From the NCBI RefSeq assembly GCF_900163865.1, contig NZ_FUKU01000053.1:44932-108931 (forward strand): a stretch of 64,000 nt of DNA, in the 5' to 3' direction. Shown here piece by piece: positions 35,705-44,527 of this stretch; within the stretch, counting starts at the first letter, position 1, and each line of letters opens with the position of its first letter. The translations under genes and the position numbers were made by a program. A model generated the notes under the pieces. That model ran no database searches. It saw only the letters and a list, made by a program, of their open reading frames with translations, and had not been told where the DNA came from. Source of the stretch: Sphingobacterium sp. JB170. GTDB lineage: Bacteria > Bacteroidota > Bacteroidia > Sphingobacteriales > Sphingobacteriaceae.

Positions 35705-36985
35705 ATGAAAAGAATATACCTTCTATCAGTTACGCTATTCTTTATCGTAGGCTGCACTGAACCTCGAAAGAACACTAATAGTCAGGTATTAAGTTCATTA
35801 CATCAACTTGTTGAAGAATTAAACTATTTTGAACTTCAAGGAGTGTATCTTAAACAAAAAGGTAAACTTACTGAAAAGCACCAACTGTATTTTGAAGCCA
35901 TCTTGGCTAATGCCTTTAATCAACCGGAGAGGTCCAATCAATTAATTGATACTTTTTTTTCAGATTCGATTGAAAATGATACCCTTGCAAAACAGTTACT
36001 TCAAAGAAGGCTAACTAATCACATTCATCTTTCTGAATATGCTGAAGCTTTGCACGTTAATGAAATGCTTAGAGGACAGTATACATCCTTATTGGATTCC
36101 GGAGAGGTTGAAGACCTTGATAATACCCATAAAATATGGCGGGCCCTCAAGACGGCTCCGCCCCAGCGAATACTTAAGAATGAAAATGTGATTCTGCCTA
36201 TCACTAAGGATAAAGCCGGACTTTCAACAATCGAAACGAAATGTGGTGACACTACGCGGAATTTTGTTTTTGATACGGGTGCCAATTTTTCGGTTATCCA
36301 GAAGTCGGAGGCAGAAGCCATGGGGATGCGGTTTATACCAGCGGGTTTCAATGTAGAAGCAGCTACCGGGTTGAAGGTGAAAAGTGATTTGGCTGTTGCC
36401 GAACAGCTGGAGCTGGGCTCTATCGTTTTAAAGAATGTTGTTTTTCTGGTCTTTGAGGATGCTGCCTTGTCATTTCCCTCCTTTGATTATGAGATTAAGG
36501 GAATTATTGGTTTCCCTGTTATCAGGGCCTTAGAGGAAATTCAGCTCTATAAAAACGGGCAGATTCGCATCCCTAAAGAGCCCACAATTTATAATCTAGA
36601 CAATCTGGCATTGGATGAATATATGCCCATTGTAAAGGGAGGTTTCCAAGGGGAGAATCTGCTTTTTCATTTTGATACTGGTGCGCAAAAGACTTCTTTG
36701 TTTTATAATTTTTTTCAGAAATATAAACGTGAAATAGAGGCGAAATATAAAAAGGAAACCTTGAAAGTTAGTAGTGCGGGCGGAGAGGTGGGGTTCGAAG
36801 GGTATGTTATTGATGATTTTATACTGAAAATTGGAGATGCGCAAGCAAGATTAGATAGTTTGCAATTATCCATCAGCCAGATTGGACAGGTAGACCGGAT
36901 GGATGGTAATTTGGGACAAGATTTTATCCAGCAATTCGATACGATGATCATAAGTTTTAAGTTTGCGTCGATATTATTTCAGTAA
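35705..36985 (+). CDS. Aspartic protease-like lipoprotein with two DTG motifs
   Basis: 426 residues from the ATG at 35705, which gives a proper lipoprotein signal (LFFIVGCTEP, Cys17). An N-terminal helical part with TPR-like pairs (residues ~25-150) precedes two retropepsin-like halves: FVFDTGANFSVI (Asp190) and FHFDTGAQKTSL (Asp324). Two DTG motifs in one chain suggest a single protein making its own pseudo-dimer, as pepsins do, whereas many bacterial retropepsins carry one. The C-terminal part ends at FASILFQ. Predicted location: periplasm or outer membrane. It is not obviously linked with the preceding DoxX genes. Confidence 0.8.
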   Translation: MKRIYLLSVTLFFIVGCTEPRKNTNSQVLSSLHQLVEELNYFELQGVYLKQKGKLTEKHQLYFEAILANAFNQPERSNQLIDTFFSDSIENDTLAKQLLQRRLTNHIHLSEYAEALHVNEMLRGQYTSLLDSGEVEDLDNTHKIWRALKTAPPQRILKNENVILPITKDKAGLSTIETKCGDTTRNFVFDTGANFSVIQKSEAEAMGMRFIPAGFNVEAATGLKVKSDLAVAEQLELGSIVLKNVVFLVFEDAALSFPSFDYEIKGIIGFPVIRALEEIQLYKNGQIRIPKEPTIYNLDNLALDEYMPIVKGGFQGENLLFHFDTGAQKTSLFYNFFQKYKREIEAKYKKETLKVSSAGGEVGFEGYVIDDFILKIGDAQARLDSLQLSISQIGQVDRMDGNLGQDFIQQFDTMIISFKFASILFQ

Positions 36986-37130
36986 AAATCTTTTACCTGA
37001 GAGCTATCTTTGGAATTACGGCATTATAAAATCATTCGATGACGGTAACTATAAATAATATATGGGTAAATGGGATTTGTTATCTTAGTTATGTTTTAAT
37101 CAGCCAAAAGATGCCCTATCGTATTATTAA

Positions 37131-37442
37131 CAAAGATGGCAAGTGAAAATGCTGTTTACAAGCATAAACGGAAGTGGATTAAATATTGAACACGCCCGAG
37201 TAACACACCTCGATCGGTTGGCAAAACTAATGATGTTGGTCATGATCGCATTTGTGTGGTACTACAAAATTGGTGATTATATAGAGACGAAGATTAAATC
37301 CATCACAACAAAAAAGCACGGGAATAGAGCTACAAGTATCTCTAAATATGGGTTGGACGACATTGCTCATCGCCTATTATCTGGGTTCAATCCGTTTAAT
37401 ATCAATTTAATACGTTTTTTGTCGTCGCACTTAACAATTTAA
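37131..37442 (+). pseudogene. IS4-family transposase, C-terminal remnant
   Basis: After a stop at 37128 the frame reads QRWQVKMLFTSINGSGLNIE, HARVTHLDRLAKLMMLVMIA, FVWYYKIGDYIETKIKSITT, KKHGNRATSISKYGLDDIAH. This is the end of an IS4-type transposase (the YRQRWQIE...LFK.IK catalytic-Glu region and the FVWCYKVGD...KKHGR tail). No N-terminal half is present here; see the remnant at 17516-17779. The preceding ~145 bp carry nothing. Confidence 0.82.
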
Positions 37443-37452
37443 TACCCAAATA

Positions 37453-38202
37453 TCAGACAGTTGATAATTTCTTGTGCCTTCTAGAAAACCAGTGCTTGAC
37501 ATAATATATTTTATATAGGTCGTAGCATGCGATCAGTATTAAGATAAAACATATAATATAAAATGTGGAATTCCCAATATGTACAAATCCGAATCCGCCA
37601 ACGAGTCCACCTAGGACATAACTCACCATAATGGTTAGAAGTAAATGAAACTTATCGACCATCGCCTTGTTTTGTCTGTTGTTCTTTTTGCTTAATAGCG
37701 AGACTAGTATAGCGAGATCGGTTGTAAGTCCGGTAAGGTGTGTCGTCTTGACCACAGAATTAGAGATACTCGCTGTTAGTCCATTCTGCAACCCCATAGC
37801 AAAAAGCAGCAGGGCGACTAGGTATTCGGTCTCTTGAAGCGAGTCTTGATAGAAAAAATCTAAATATACGCCTACGTAGAGCACGCTGAGAAATTCCAGC
37901 ATGATGGGCACCGCATGAGCGAAGTATTGACTCCACCTGCCCTTACCATTAATGATAAGAAAGTTCGATAGAAAACTTCCGATGAAAAAAGAGGATATCC
38001 ATAGTAATACCACAGCACCTTGATACCAATTGCCTTTACTAATTTCCTGCGCAAATACGGCGTAATAGCCGGTAATGTTTGAGGTAAAAGCAAAAAACAC
38101 GATTACAGAGGCTACGTTTAACATACCCGCGGAAAAGGCAGTGAGGCTTCCTAATCTTAAATTATCTCCAAGTGTACGATGTGTACTATACTTCCTTAGC
38201 AT
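37453..38202 (-). CDS. DUF1275 (YoaK-like) membrane protein 1
   Basis: 249 residues, six predicted helices. Family signature: LGSLTAFSAGMLNVASVIVF, TSNITGYYAVFAQEI, LLFAMGLQNGLTASISNSVV, KTTHLTGLTTDLAILVSLL. DUF1275 members are small membrane proteins of unknown function. Its start overlaps the preceding gene by 17 bp, so the three minus-strand genes 37453-39197 form an operon. A second homologue is at 51213-51950. Confidence 0.85.
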   Translation of the reverse strand: MLRKYSTHRTLGDNLRLGSLTAFSAGMLNVASVIVFFAFTSNITGYYAVFAQEISKGNWYQGAVVLLWISSFFIGSFLSNFLIINGKGRWSQYFAHAVPIMLEFLSVLYVGVYLDFFYQDSLQETEYLVALLLFAMGLQNGLTASISNSVVKTTHLTGLTTDLAILVSLLSKKNNRQNKAMVDKFHLLLTIMVSYVLGGLVGGFGFVHIGNSTFYIICFILILIACYDLYKIYYVKHWFSRRHKKLSTV

Positions 38203-38689
38203 ATATTTCGTTTGTTTCCTGTTTGTTTTTTCGTTCTAGAATGATTTCTATAATCCCTTTTACCTGAAGATCAAAATTCAGGTGTAGGACCATTTTGTCT
38301 TTACTTATCGCTTGAATTTGAAAGCTTTCTAATCGCTTTCCATTCCGGTGAAGTTCCAATATGTGCCCGCGACCTTTAATATACCACTTCAACTGCTCAT
38401 TTTGGTGCTTGTTTGTGGAGATGAGTTTTCCATTCTCTGAAAAATTCCAGCAACCTAAATGTAGCTCGTGAAAATCATCGAATATTTCCTTTTTTAGTTC
38501 CTGATAAACAGGCGAAGTAATAGAGACAGCATTATTTGTGTTGTCTTTTTCGATACTCCAAGCTGTCTCAATCCATTCGCCTTCAATTATCTGTTCCGGG
38601 CTGTCTAATCGACTAACCGTCAGCGATGAGATAGAAAGTATCCCAAAAATAACGATGTAATTTATTTTTACTAGGAAATCTCTACTCAT
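38186..38689 (-). CDS. Lipocalin-like secreted protein
   Basis: 167 residues. The first ~30 residues contain a hydrophobic segment (INYIVIFGILSISSLTVS) that could be a signal peptide or anchor. The mature part has the IIEGEWIETAWSIE, GCWNFSENGKLIST, WYIKGRGHILELHRNGK order of a lipocalin-like barrel. It overlaps neighbours on both sides (by 17 bp downstream and 8 bp upstream), consistent with tight coupling. Function unknown. Confidence 0.65.
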   Translation of the reverse strand: MSRDFLVKINYIVIFGILSISSLTVSRLDSPEQIIEGEWIETAWSIEKDNTNNAVSITSPVYQELKKEIFDDFHELHLGCWNFSENGKLISTNKHQNEQLKWYIKGRGHILELHRNGKRLESFQIQAISKDKMVLHLNFDLQVKGIIEIILERKNKQETNEIYAKEV

Positions 38690-39197
38690 AGCTTAATTTT
38701 ATGTTTTTTCTAAAAAATAGGGCTTCCAACTCGTCGCGTTTGTCGTTTTCTGACTGGGGAACCGCTAATTTGTTGACCACTGAACCTACCTTCATCTGCA
38801 ATTCACACAGTCTTCCGTGGAGATCGAAAGCAAGTCTTTTGTTTTGGGAATATTTATACCTTTCTGAGAGCACAAGTTCAATGATCTGGTTTCCTTTGAG
38901 GTAATTGGCGATATACCGACTGTTTTTGGAAATGACTAGATCCGCATAGATCTCTTTTAATTTGTTTTTATACTTAGCGCGTATAACTTGACACCCTTTG
39001 ATGAAGTCGTCTCCCTGAATATCCTCTAGGTAGAATTCTTTGTCAAAGCTATAAAACGTGGTAATGGAGCTACCAAGATCAACTCCACATGCGAGAATGA
39101 TTTCAATTTCTTTTTTTTCAGTCTGTTCTAGATATGCCAAGACGACCTGAAGTGAGGCCGTGCTGAAGTCTGTAGGGATCAAAATTCTACTTACCAT
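38682..39197 (-). CDS. UspA-like universal stress protein, divergent
   Basis: 171 residues. The opening VSRILIPTDFSTASLQVVLA is the first strand and helix of the universal stress protein fold. The later nucleotide-binding G-x2-G-x9-GS motif of ATP-binding Usp proteins is not visible, so it probably does not bind ATP. First gene of a three-gene operon with the lipocalin-like and DUF1275 proteins; no recognised operator upstream. It is next to a two-component system but in separate transcription units. Confidence 0.7.
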   Translation of the reverse strand: MVSRILIPTDFSTASLQVVLAYLEQTEKKEIEIILACGVDLGSSITTFYSFDKEFYLEDIQGDDFIKGCQVIRAKYKNKLKEIYADLVISKNSRYIANYLKGNQIIELVLSERYKYSQNKRLAFDLHGRLCELQMKVGSVVNKLAVPQSENDKRDELEALFFRKNIKLSYE

Positions 39198-39330
39198 TTT
39201 TTGCTATTGTTTGCGAACAAAATTAGCGCAGGGAGGTAGGAAGGCGATGAGAACTGTATTAGTTTTACATTAGACTTTGTGGAGGTACATTAAGGGAAGA
39301 TTAAAATACGTTCACGGTATTAGAATTGGA

Positions 39331-40680
39331 TTAGAATTGACAACTTGGCAGCTCTATTCGTACAGTAGTTCCTTTAGCCAGTTCAGAATTGATCGTTAGT
39401 TTCCCCTCATGCATCTGAATAATATTTCGGGCAAGAGGCAGTCCAATACCATATCCCGAGTATGAGGATACGTTAGACGCGCGGAAGTACGGGTCATACA
39501 CGAACTTCAGCTCCTGCTGCGGTATTCCGATACCTTTATCTCTGATCAATATGATGACGCTTTTTTCACCCGCACCTAGGGCGACATACGCCGTGTGATT
39601 TTCGGAATATTTACAAGCATTAGAAACGAGATTCGAGATTGCCAGTTGAAGAAGTGCAACGGATCCATTCACTTTTAACTTCATGCTGTCTTCGGGCAAT
39701 AAGCTGAAATCGGTCTTAATATGAAATTTAGAGTTAATGTCTTTAACCGCGATCTCCGCATCCATGATAATTTGGTCGATGCGGACGGGTGTAAATTTTA
39801 ATGTATTGTTTTGGTAGCCCGTTTGCGCAAGCATCAGAAGGGCGCGAGTTTTCTTTTCTAGGTTCTCCGAGGAAACCATAATTTTCTCTAGAGCTTGCTG
39901 GTATTGTTTGATCGTTCGGTCTTTAGAAAGCGCGAGGTCTGCGATGCCGATGATCGTCGTTAAGGGGGTGTTTAGTTCGTGAGAAGCATTACTGATAAAA
40001 TTCTTCTGCGTCTCAAAAGAGGTTTCAATTCTATTGAGCATACGGTTGAAAGTACGAGCTAGTTTCTGCAAGACACCTTTTTCCCGATCTTCATTCAGTC
40101 GAAGAAAAAGATTTTCCGTGCTGAATTTCTCCACTTCACCGATTAACCGGTGCACAGGCTTAATGAAGGATCGCTTTACTAAGAGAGAAACGACGGTGAC
40201 AAATAGAATCCCCAGAATAAGGGAGATGATTAATAGGTTGCGTAGGTAAGCTAAGTGATGAGAATAAAAATAGTTTTCGGCAGATATCCCGATAACATAT
40301 TGTTTGTTTTGGTGATGATAGACGCTTGTTGAGTAGAATTTATTGCCTACTTTAAAATTCGTCGGCCCCTTTTTGTTAATCATCTTCCAAATCGAAGGAT
40401 CAAAATACGCATCGGACTTGATTCTGTTCTTCTCGTCAAATTCCAGCACAAATTCCGTTTGATTGAAAAGTTCTTCAATATAGTTTTTGGACCATGCCAC
40501 ACCTTCCCGCTTGGTGTCAAGGACATGATTAGCGGTAATTTCCCTTCTAAGGTCCAGGCGTTTATAGAAATCAGAAAAGGCAAAGTTTGTCACCGAATAA
40601 AAGATGAAAGCGACAAAAGTGATCGTATAGATCACTAATATACCAATCAGTGCATAAAGTAGTTTATTGTAAGTTCTCAA
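39331..40680 (-). CDS. Sensor histidine kinase (OmpR-type partner)
   Basis: 449 residues. Two helices at ~7-29 and ~149-168 bracket a periplasmic domain; then HAMP (~170-222), HisKA with SNASHELNTPLTTIIG (His234), and HATPase_c with SNLVSNACKYSENH (N box), IRDKGIGIPQQE (G1) and YGIGLPLARNI (G2). A complete kinase. Stop and start of the neighbouring response regulator abut (40680/40681), so they form one operon with the regulator first. Signal unknown; nearby genes give no clear target. Confidence 0.95.
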   Translation of the reverse strand: MRTYNKLLYALIGILVIYTITFVAFIFYSVTNFAFSDFYKRLDLRREITANHVLDTKREGVAWSKNYIEELFNQTEFVLEFDEKNRIKSDAYFDPSIWKMINKKGPTNFKVGNKFYSTSVYHHQNKQYVIGISAENYFYSHHLAYLRNLLIISLILGILFVTVVSLLVKRSFIKPVHRLIGEVEKFSTENLFLRLNEDREKGVLQKLARTFNRMLNRIETSFETQKNFISNASHELNTPLTTIIGIADLALSKDRTIKQYQQALEKIMVSSENLEKKTRALLMLAQTGYQNNTLKFTPVRIDQIIMDAEIAVKDINSKFHIKTDFSLLPEDSMKLKVNGSVALLQLAISNLVSNACKYSENHTAYVALGAGEKSVIILIRDKGIGIPQQELKFVYDPYFRASNVSSYSGYGIGLPLARNIIQMHEGKLTINSELAKGTTVRIELPSCQF

Positions 40681-41388
40681 TTATTCCTCAATTTTTAAAA
40701 CATACCCCATACCAATTACTGTATGGATCGCCTTTTGTTTAGTCGTTTTTTCAATTTTCTTACGCAAATAGTTGACATATACGTCAACGACATTCGAGCC
40801 GATGTCAAAGTTAATCCCCCATACTTTGTCTAGCAGCTCCGTCCTGTCAAAGACCTTTTCGGGAGATTTTAGTAATAATAATAATAGTCTGTATTCTGTC
40901 GAAGTCAGGCTAAGGGCCTGCCCATGGGAAAAAGCAATTTTCTTGTAGTCATCGATCTCAATAAAGCCGTAGCGATGATGTTTTTTTTCGCTGCTGGTAG
41001 CCTGGAGGGTAATTTCACGTTTTCGTCGTATCAAGGACCGCACGCGTGCTTTTAATTCGATCAATTTAAATGGTTTGGATAAATAATCATCCGCGCCGCT
41101 ATCTAAGCCGATTACGACATTTTCTGGGCTTGCAAGCGCCGTTAACATCAATATTTGGAGATGAGTATAACCGATTTCGCGTAAGTTTCTGCATACTTCT
41201 AATCCGTTCATCTCCGGCAATAAAATATCTAAAATAACCAGGTCAACCTGCCACTCTTCCAGGACGTTAAGTACTTCACTGTACCTATCTGCATGAAATA
41301 CCATATAACCTTCTTCCTCCAAGCCCTGAATTATGAACTCCGCGACATCGGCATCGTCTTCGACCAGTAGTATGTTCATACTCTCCAT
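40681..41388 (-). CDS. OmpR-family response regulator
   Basis: 235 residues. Receiver with MNILLVEDDADVAEFIIQGL, phospho-acceptor Asp54 in LVILDILLPEMNG, LTALAS switch and SKPFKLIELKARV lysine, followed by a winged-helix trans_reg_C domain (LSLTSTEYRLLLLLLKSPEK, VDVYVNYLRKKIEK). The start may be the first Met (41388) or Met4 (41379), which has a purine-rich stretch in front. Expressed together with the kinase at 39331-40680. Confidence 0.95.
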   Translation of the reverse strand: MESMNILLVEDDADVAEFIIQGLEEEGYMVFHADRYSEVLNVLEEWQVDLVILDILLPEMNGLEVCRNLREIGYTHLQILMLTALASPENVVIGLDSGADDYLSKPFKLIELKARVRSLIRRKREITLQATSSEKKHHRYGFIEIDDYKKIAFSHGQALSLTSTEYRLLLLLLKSPEKVFDRTELLDKVWGINFDIGSNVVDVYVNYLRKKIEKTTKQKAIHTVIGMGYVLKIEE

Positions 41389-42137
41389 TTCGATAATTTA
41401 CTTGTTACTTGATTTATTGTCGCCCCTAAGATAGAAAACCAACGACCAAAAATGTTTTTTTCCCGAGGTTATTTCACAAAAATGAATAGGGCAGTGGGTA
41501 TCTTCCTGTTCATTACGGGACTGCTACTTCTTTTGCAGCGCGTTTTGCAACGGCTTGCTTTTTTTGTGCGCTTGGAGATTACAATCCCATGTGTATCAGG
41601 GTATACCAGGTAAAGTACACCAGTTTTTGAAGAAAGTCGTCGGGGCTGTTTAGCAAGAGGACTCTGTTAAATCTATTTTTTTAAGCGGCCGTTGCGAGAC
41701 ATTGTACGCCACGTATTCCGTAATCAAACTCCACGACCAGGTGTTTTTTTGGATAACTTAATTGAAAACAAGAACCATGGGTGCATCTCGCTATTGAATC
41801 AGGGAACTGTTGCAGAGAAGATTCGTAGATATAACGGTTACGAAAACCCATCTATTTCGCAGGCCGGTATTTTTTCGGAGTTCCAAAGACGCTCATACTG
41901 ACAAAAAATAATACGACGATTAAATGAGATTTTTTAATGTAATGCATCACGCCTTTTTTCTCGTGTATAGATCAATAATATCCAATTTACAAGATGCTTT
42001 TCCTTATTAGGTCGAGAGATCACCACACGTTTTATCTACGGGTTATTTATTTAACAAGCCTAGTGAACAAAAATGAATTATATGTTTCGATACGATTGGT
42101 AAAAGTGATTTATTTTTTTACATTTGCCTCAATTTGT
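41389..42137. other. Long intergenic region
   Basis: A 43-codon frame at 41482-41613 (start NRAVGIFLFITGLLLLLQRV) is hydrophobic but unsupported by context; a 69-codon frame at 41692-41901 resembles nothing known. No repeats or RNA gene recognised. The 3' end must hold the promoter of the TonB receptor. Confidence 0.35.
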
Positions 42138-42150
42138 ATTTAATCTAAAT
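42138..42150. promoter_or_regulatory. Possible iron-regulated operator
   Basis: ATTTA-ATC-TAAAT, a short perfect palindrome 11 bp before the siderophore receptor start codon. Position and AT-rich symmetric form resemble a Fur box, but the arms are only 5 bases, so chance is possible. Confidence 0.35.
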
Positions 42151-42161
42151 AAGCTTTAAAA

Positions 42162-44525
42162 ATGAATCTTATCTTTTCGTCAATAGCAGTGTTCCAAGGA
42201 CAGTGTTTAAGGACAGTTACAATTTCAATTGTCTCCGTGCTGGTTATGTTAACAACGATAGTCTCTGCTCAAGACGTTACCCTCCGAATACAAAATCAAC
42301 AAAATGATAATATCGAAGGCGCCTCTATTCGATTAGATAAGAAGGTACTAGGCACGACGAATCAAAACGGTGAATTTTTGCTGGACGTGAGCGTTATCGA
42401 AAATAAAAGTTTGTTGTTATCGGCAATAGGTTATCAGAACTTGAATGCTACTATATCGCCGACAATTACGTCTGCTTTGTTAACTTTTACGTTGACTCAG
42501 GATAATAAGTTTTTAGATGAAGTAATTGTTACCGCTGGAAGAAAGGTCGAGAATATAAATACGGTTCCCTCGTCGGTTACGATATTAAATCAAAAAGAGA
42601 TCGATGCACAATTAAATATTTCGAGTAATCTTGCTACCATGATAGGCAATGCGGTACCCGGTTTGGGGACGAGTACCAATAAGGCGAATAACAGCGGCCA
42701 AACCTTGCGCGGACGGCAGGTTCTGGTTTTAATAGATGGGATCCCGCAGTCGACTCCACTTATGAATGGTTCGAAAGATATAAGAACTATAGATCCGGGG
42801 GTTATTGAGCGCATTGAAGTCATTAAAGGTGCGACTTCAATCTATGGTAATGGTTCGGGTGGAGGTATCATTAATTACATCACCAAGAAAAATAACAATG
42901 CCAAGCAATTTGGAGGAACGACATCGATAGGGACTTCTTTTAGTCCTTTACATGCAGATGAAACGATCGGCTACCGGGTAGCACAAACATTTACGGGGAC
43001 ACGAAATAAGTGGAACTATACGGTCGGTGGAAGCTTAGATTATACGGGCTTGCTGCGCGATGCCGATGGAACGCCCCTAGGTCAGGTAGATGGTTTGTCG
43101 AATACCCGCTCTTACAACGGGTTTCTAAAAGTAGGATACGATATTAATGATCATTCTGGACTTACATTACTATATAATTATTTTGGAAGCACGCAGCATG
43201 CTAAATATATAAGTGAGACTGGTGTTTATGGCCAGACGCCAACAATTGGAATAGAGGGAGCAGACCCCGGAAAACCCGCAGGGACTCCCTATAATCATAA
43301 TGCGATGTTAACCTATTCGAACTCCAAAATATTCTCGAATACTGCGCTAGATGTAACGGCTTACGTGAATAGTTTTAGTTCAATGAATCGTTTTATAGCC
43401 ATGGGTTCGTCCTGGTATGGTCCGGGGCAGACAATGATTAAATCGAATAAAAAGGGATTGCGTACTAATTTCAATTCCGCTTTTAATATCGGTAATATCC
43501 CTTCTGAATTGACCTATGGATTAGATTTGCTCAATGACGTGACCTATCAAGATCTAGTTGACGGGAGAGTATATATACCAAAATTGTCAATGGTGAATTT
43601 AGCGCCCTACGCACAGTTGAAAATGGACTTTTTCGAAAATTTTATTTTTAAAGGTGGCATACGCTATGAGAACGCGACGGTGCGTGTAAAATCTTTTAAC
43701 ACTATCGCTACGGGTCCTGATAATGAGGGTAGTATTCCCGTCTCGGGAGGTGATATCCCCTACAAAGCAACCATGTTTAATGCGGGCTTGCGATTTAATA
43801 GGTTCGACATATTTAATCCATTTGTAAGTTTCTCCCAAGGGTTTGCGATTAATGAATTAGGGAGGGTATTACGTCGGGCGAAGGAAAATACGTTGGAAGC
43901 GATAGAAACAGATCCGATAATTACCAATAATTACGAAGCAGGGTTTTCATCACGATATAAAATGTTGAATTTTACGGCGGCCTATTATATAAGCACGTCT
44001 GAATTGGGCGTCAACCTTGTTGATGTCGGCGGGTTTTTAATGGCGCAACGGGAGCCAGAGAGAGTAAGTGGTTTTGAGTTTACATTAGACGCGGCGCTTT
44101 CTCAAAAACTAAGTGTTGGAGGAAGTTATGCGTATGTTGAAGGTAAAGCGGAGCTTGATAACGGGGATAAAATCTATCTTAACGGCTCGCGCATAGCGCC
44201 GGCTAAAGCCACTGCTTTTATCTATTATTATCCAACGCGAAAATGGGACCTTCAATTATTCTGGGTGCATACCGGTTCTCGTGATCGGTTTGACGTGAAC
44301 GATACCGGGCGATATAATAACAGTGAAGGACCAATAAAGAATGTGGATCTCTTCAATCTGTCTTCCAGCTATGCGTTTAATCCGCAGTGGGAACTCAGTT
44401 TAGGTATTGAAAATATTTTTAACACAAGTTATTACCCTACAGTGAGTCAATATCGTGCTCTAGATGCAGAGTACGTTCGCGGGAATGGTACCAGAGCAAA
44501 TTTAAATCTACATTTTAAATTCTAG
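42162..44525 (+). CDS. TonB-dependent siderophore-type receptor
   Basis: 787 residues. Signal peptide up to TTIVSAQ, then a carboxypeptidase-like domain (VTLRIQNQQNDNIEGASIRL, ...LLLSAIGYQNLNA). The TonB box is DEVIVTAGRK, followed by the plug (NTVPSSVTILNQKEIDAQLN, GQTLRGRQVLVLIDGIPQST, ERIEVIKGATSIYGNGSGGG) and a barrel ending LNLHFKF. The GATSIYG...GGI.NYITK block is that of siderophore receptors, so iron-chelate uptake is likely. The next gene starts 2 bp after its stop and encodes a PepSY-TM protein that typically reduces or releases iron from imported chelates. Confidence 0.9.
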   Translation: MNLIFSSIAVFQGQCLRTVTISIVSVLVMLTTIVSAQDVTLRIQNQQNDNIEGASIRLDKKVLGTTNQNGEFLLDVSVIENKSLLLSAIGYQNLNATISPTITSALLTFTLTQDNKFLDEVIVTAGRKVENINTVPSSVTILNQKEIDAQLNISSNLATMIGNAVPGLGTSTNKANNSGQTLRGRQVLVLIDGIPQSTPLMNGSKDIRTIDPGVIERIEVIKGATSIYGNGSGGGIINYITKKNNNAKQFGGTTSIGTSFSPLHADETIGYRVAQTFTGTRNKWNYTVGGSLDYTGLLRDADGTPLGQVDGLSNTRSYNGFLKVGYDINDHSGLTLLYNYFGSTQHAKYISETGVYGQTPTIGIEGADPGKPAGTPYNHNAMLTYSNSKIFSNTALDVTAYVNSFSSMNRFIAMGSSWYGPGQTMIKSNKKGLRTNFNSAFNIGNIPSELTYGLDLLNDVTYQDLVDGRVYIPKLSMVNLAPYAQLKMDFFENFIFKGGIRYENATVRVKSFNTIATGPDNEGSIPVSGGDIPYKATMFNAGLRFNRFDIFNPFVSFSQGFAINELGRVLRRAKENTLEAIETDPIITNNYEAGFSSRYKMLNFTAAYYISTSELGVNLVDVGGFLMAQREPERVSGFEFTLDAALSQKLSVGGSYAYVEGKAELDNGDKIYLNGSRIAPAKATAFIYYYPTRKWDLQLFWVHTGSRDRFDVNDTGRYNNSEGPIKNVDLFNLSSSYAFNPQWELSLGIENIFNTSYYPTVSQYRALDAEYVRGNGTRANLNLHFKF

Positions 44526-44527
44526 AA

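Noticed and set aside
41692..41901. 69-codon frame upstream of the siderophore receptor
   Set aside because: No recognisable sequence and no neighbours it could belong to; likely chance.
42138..42150. Firm Fur box call
   Set aside because: Only 5-base arms in AT-rich DNA; listed as a weak candidate only.
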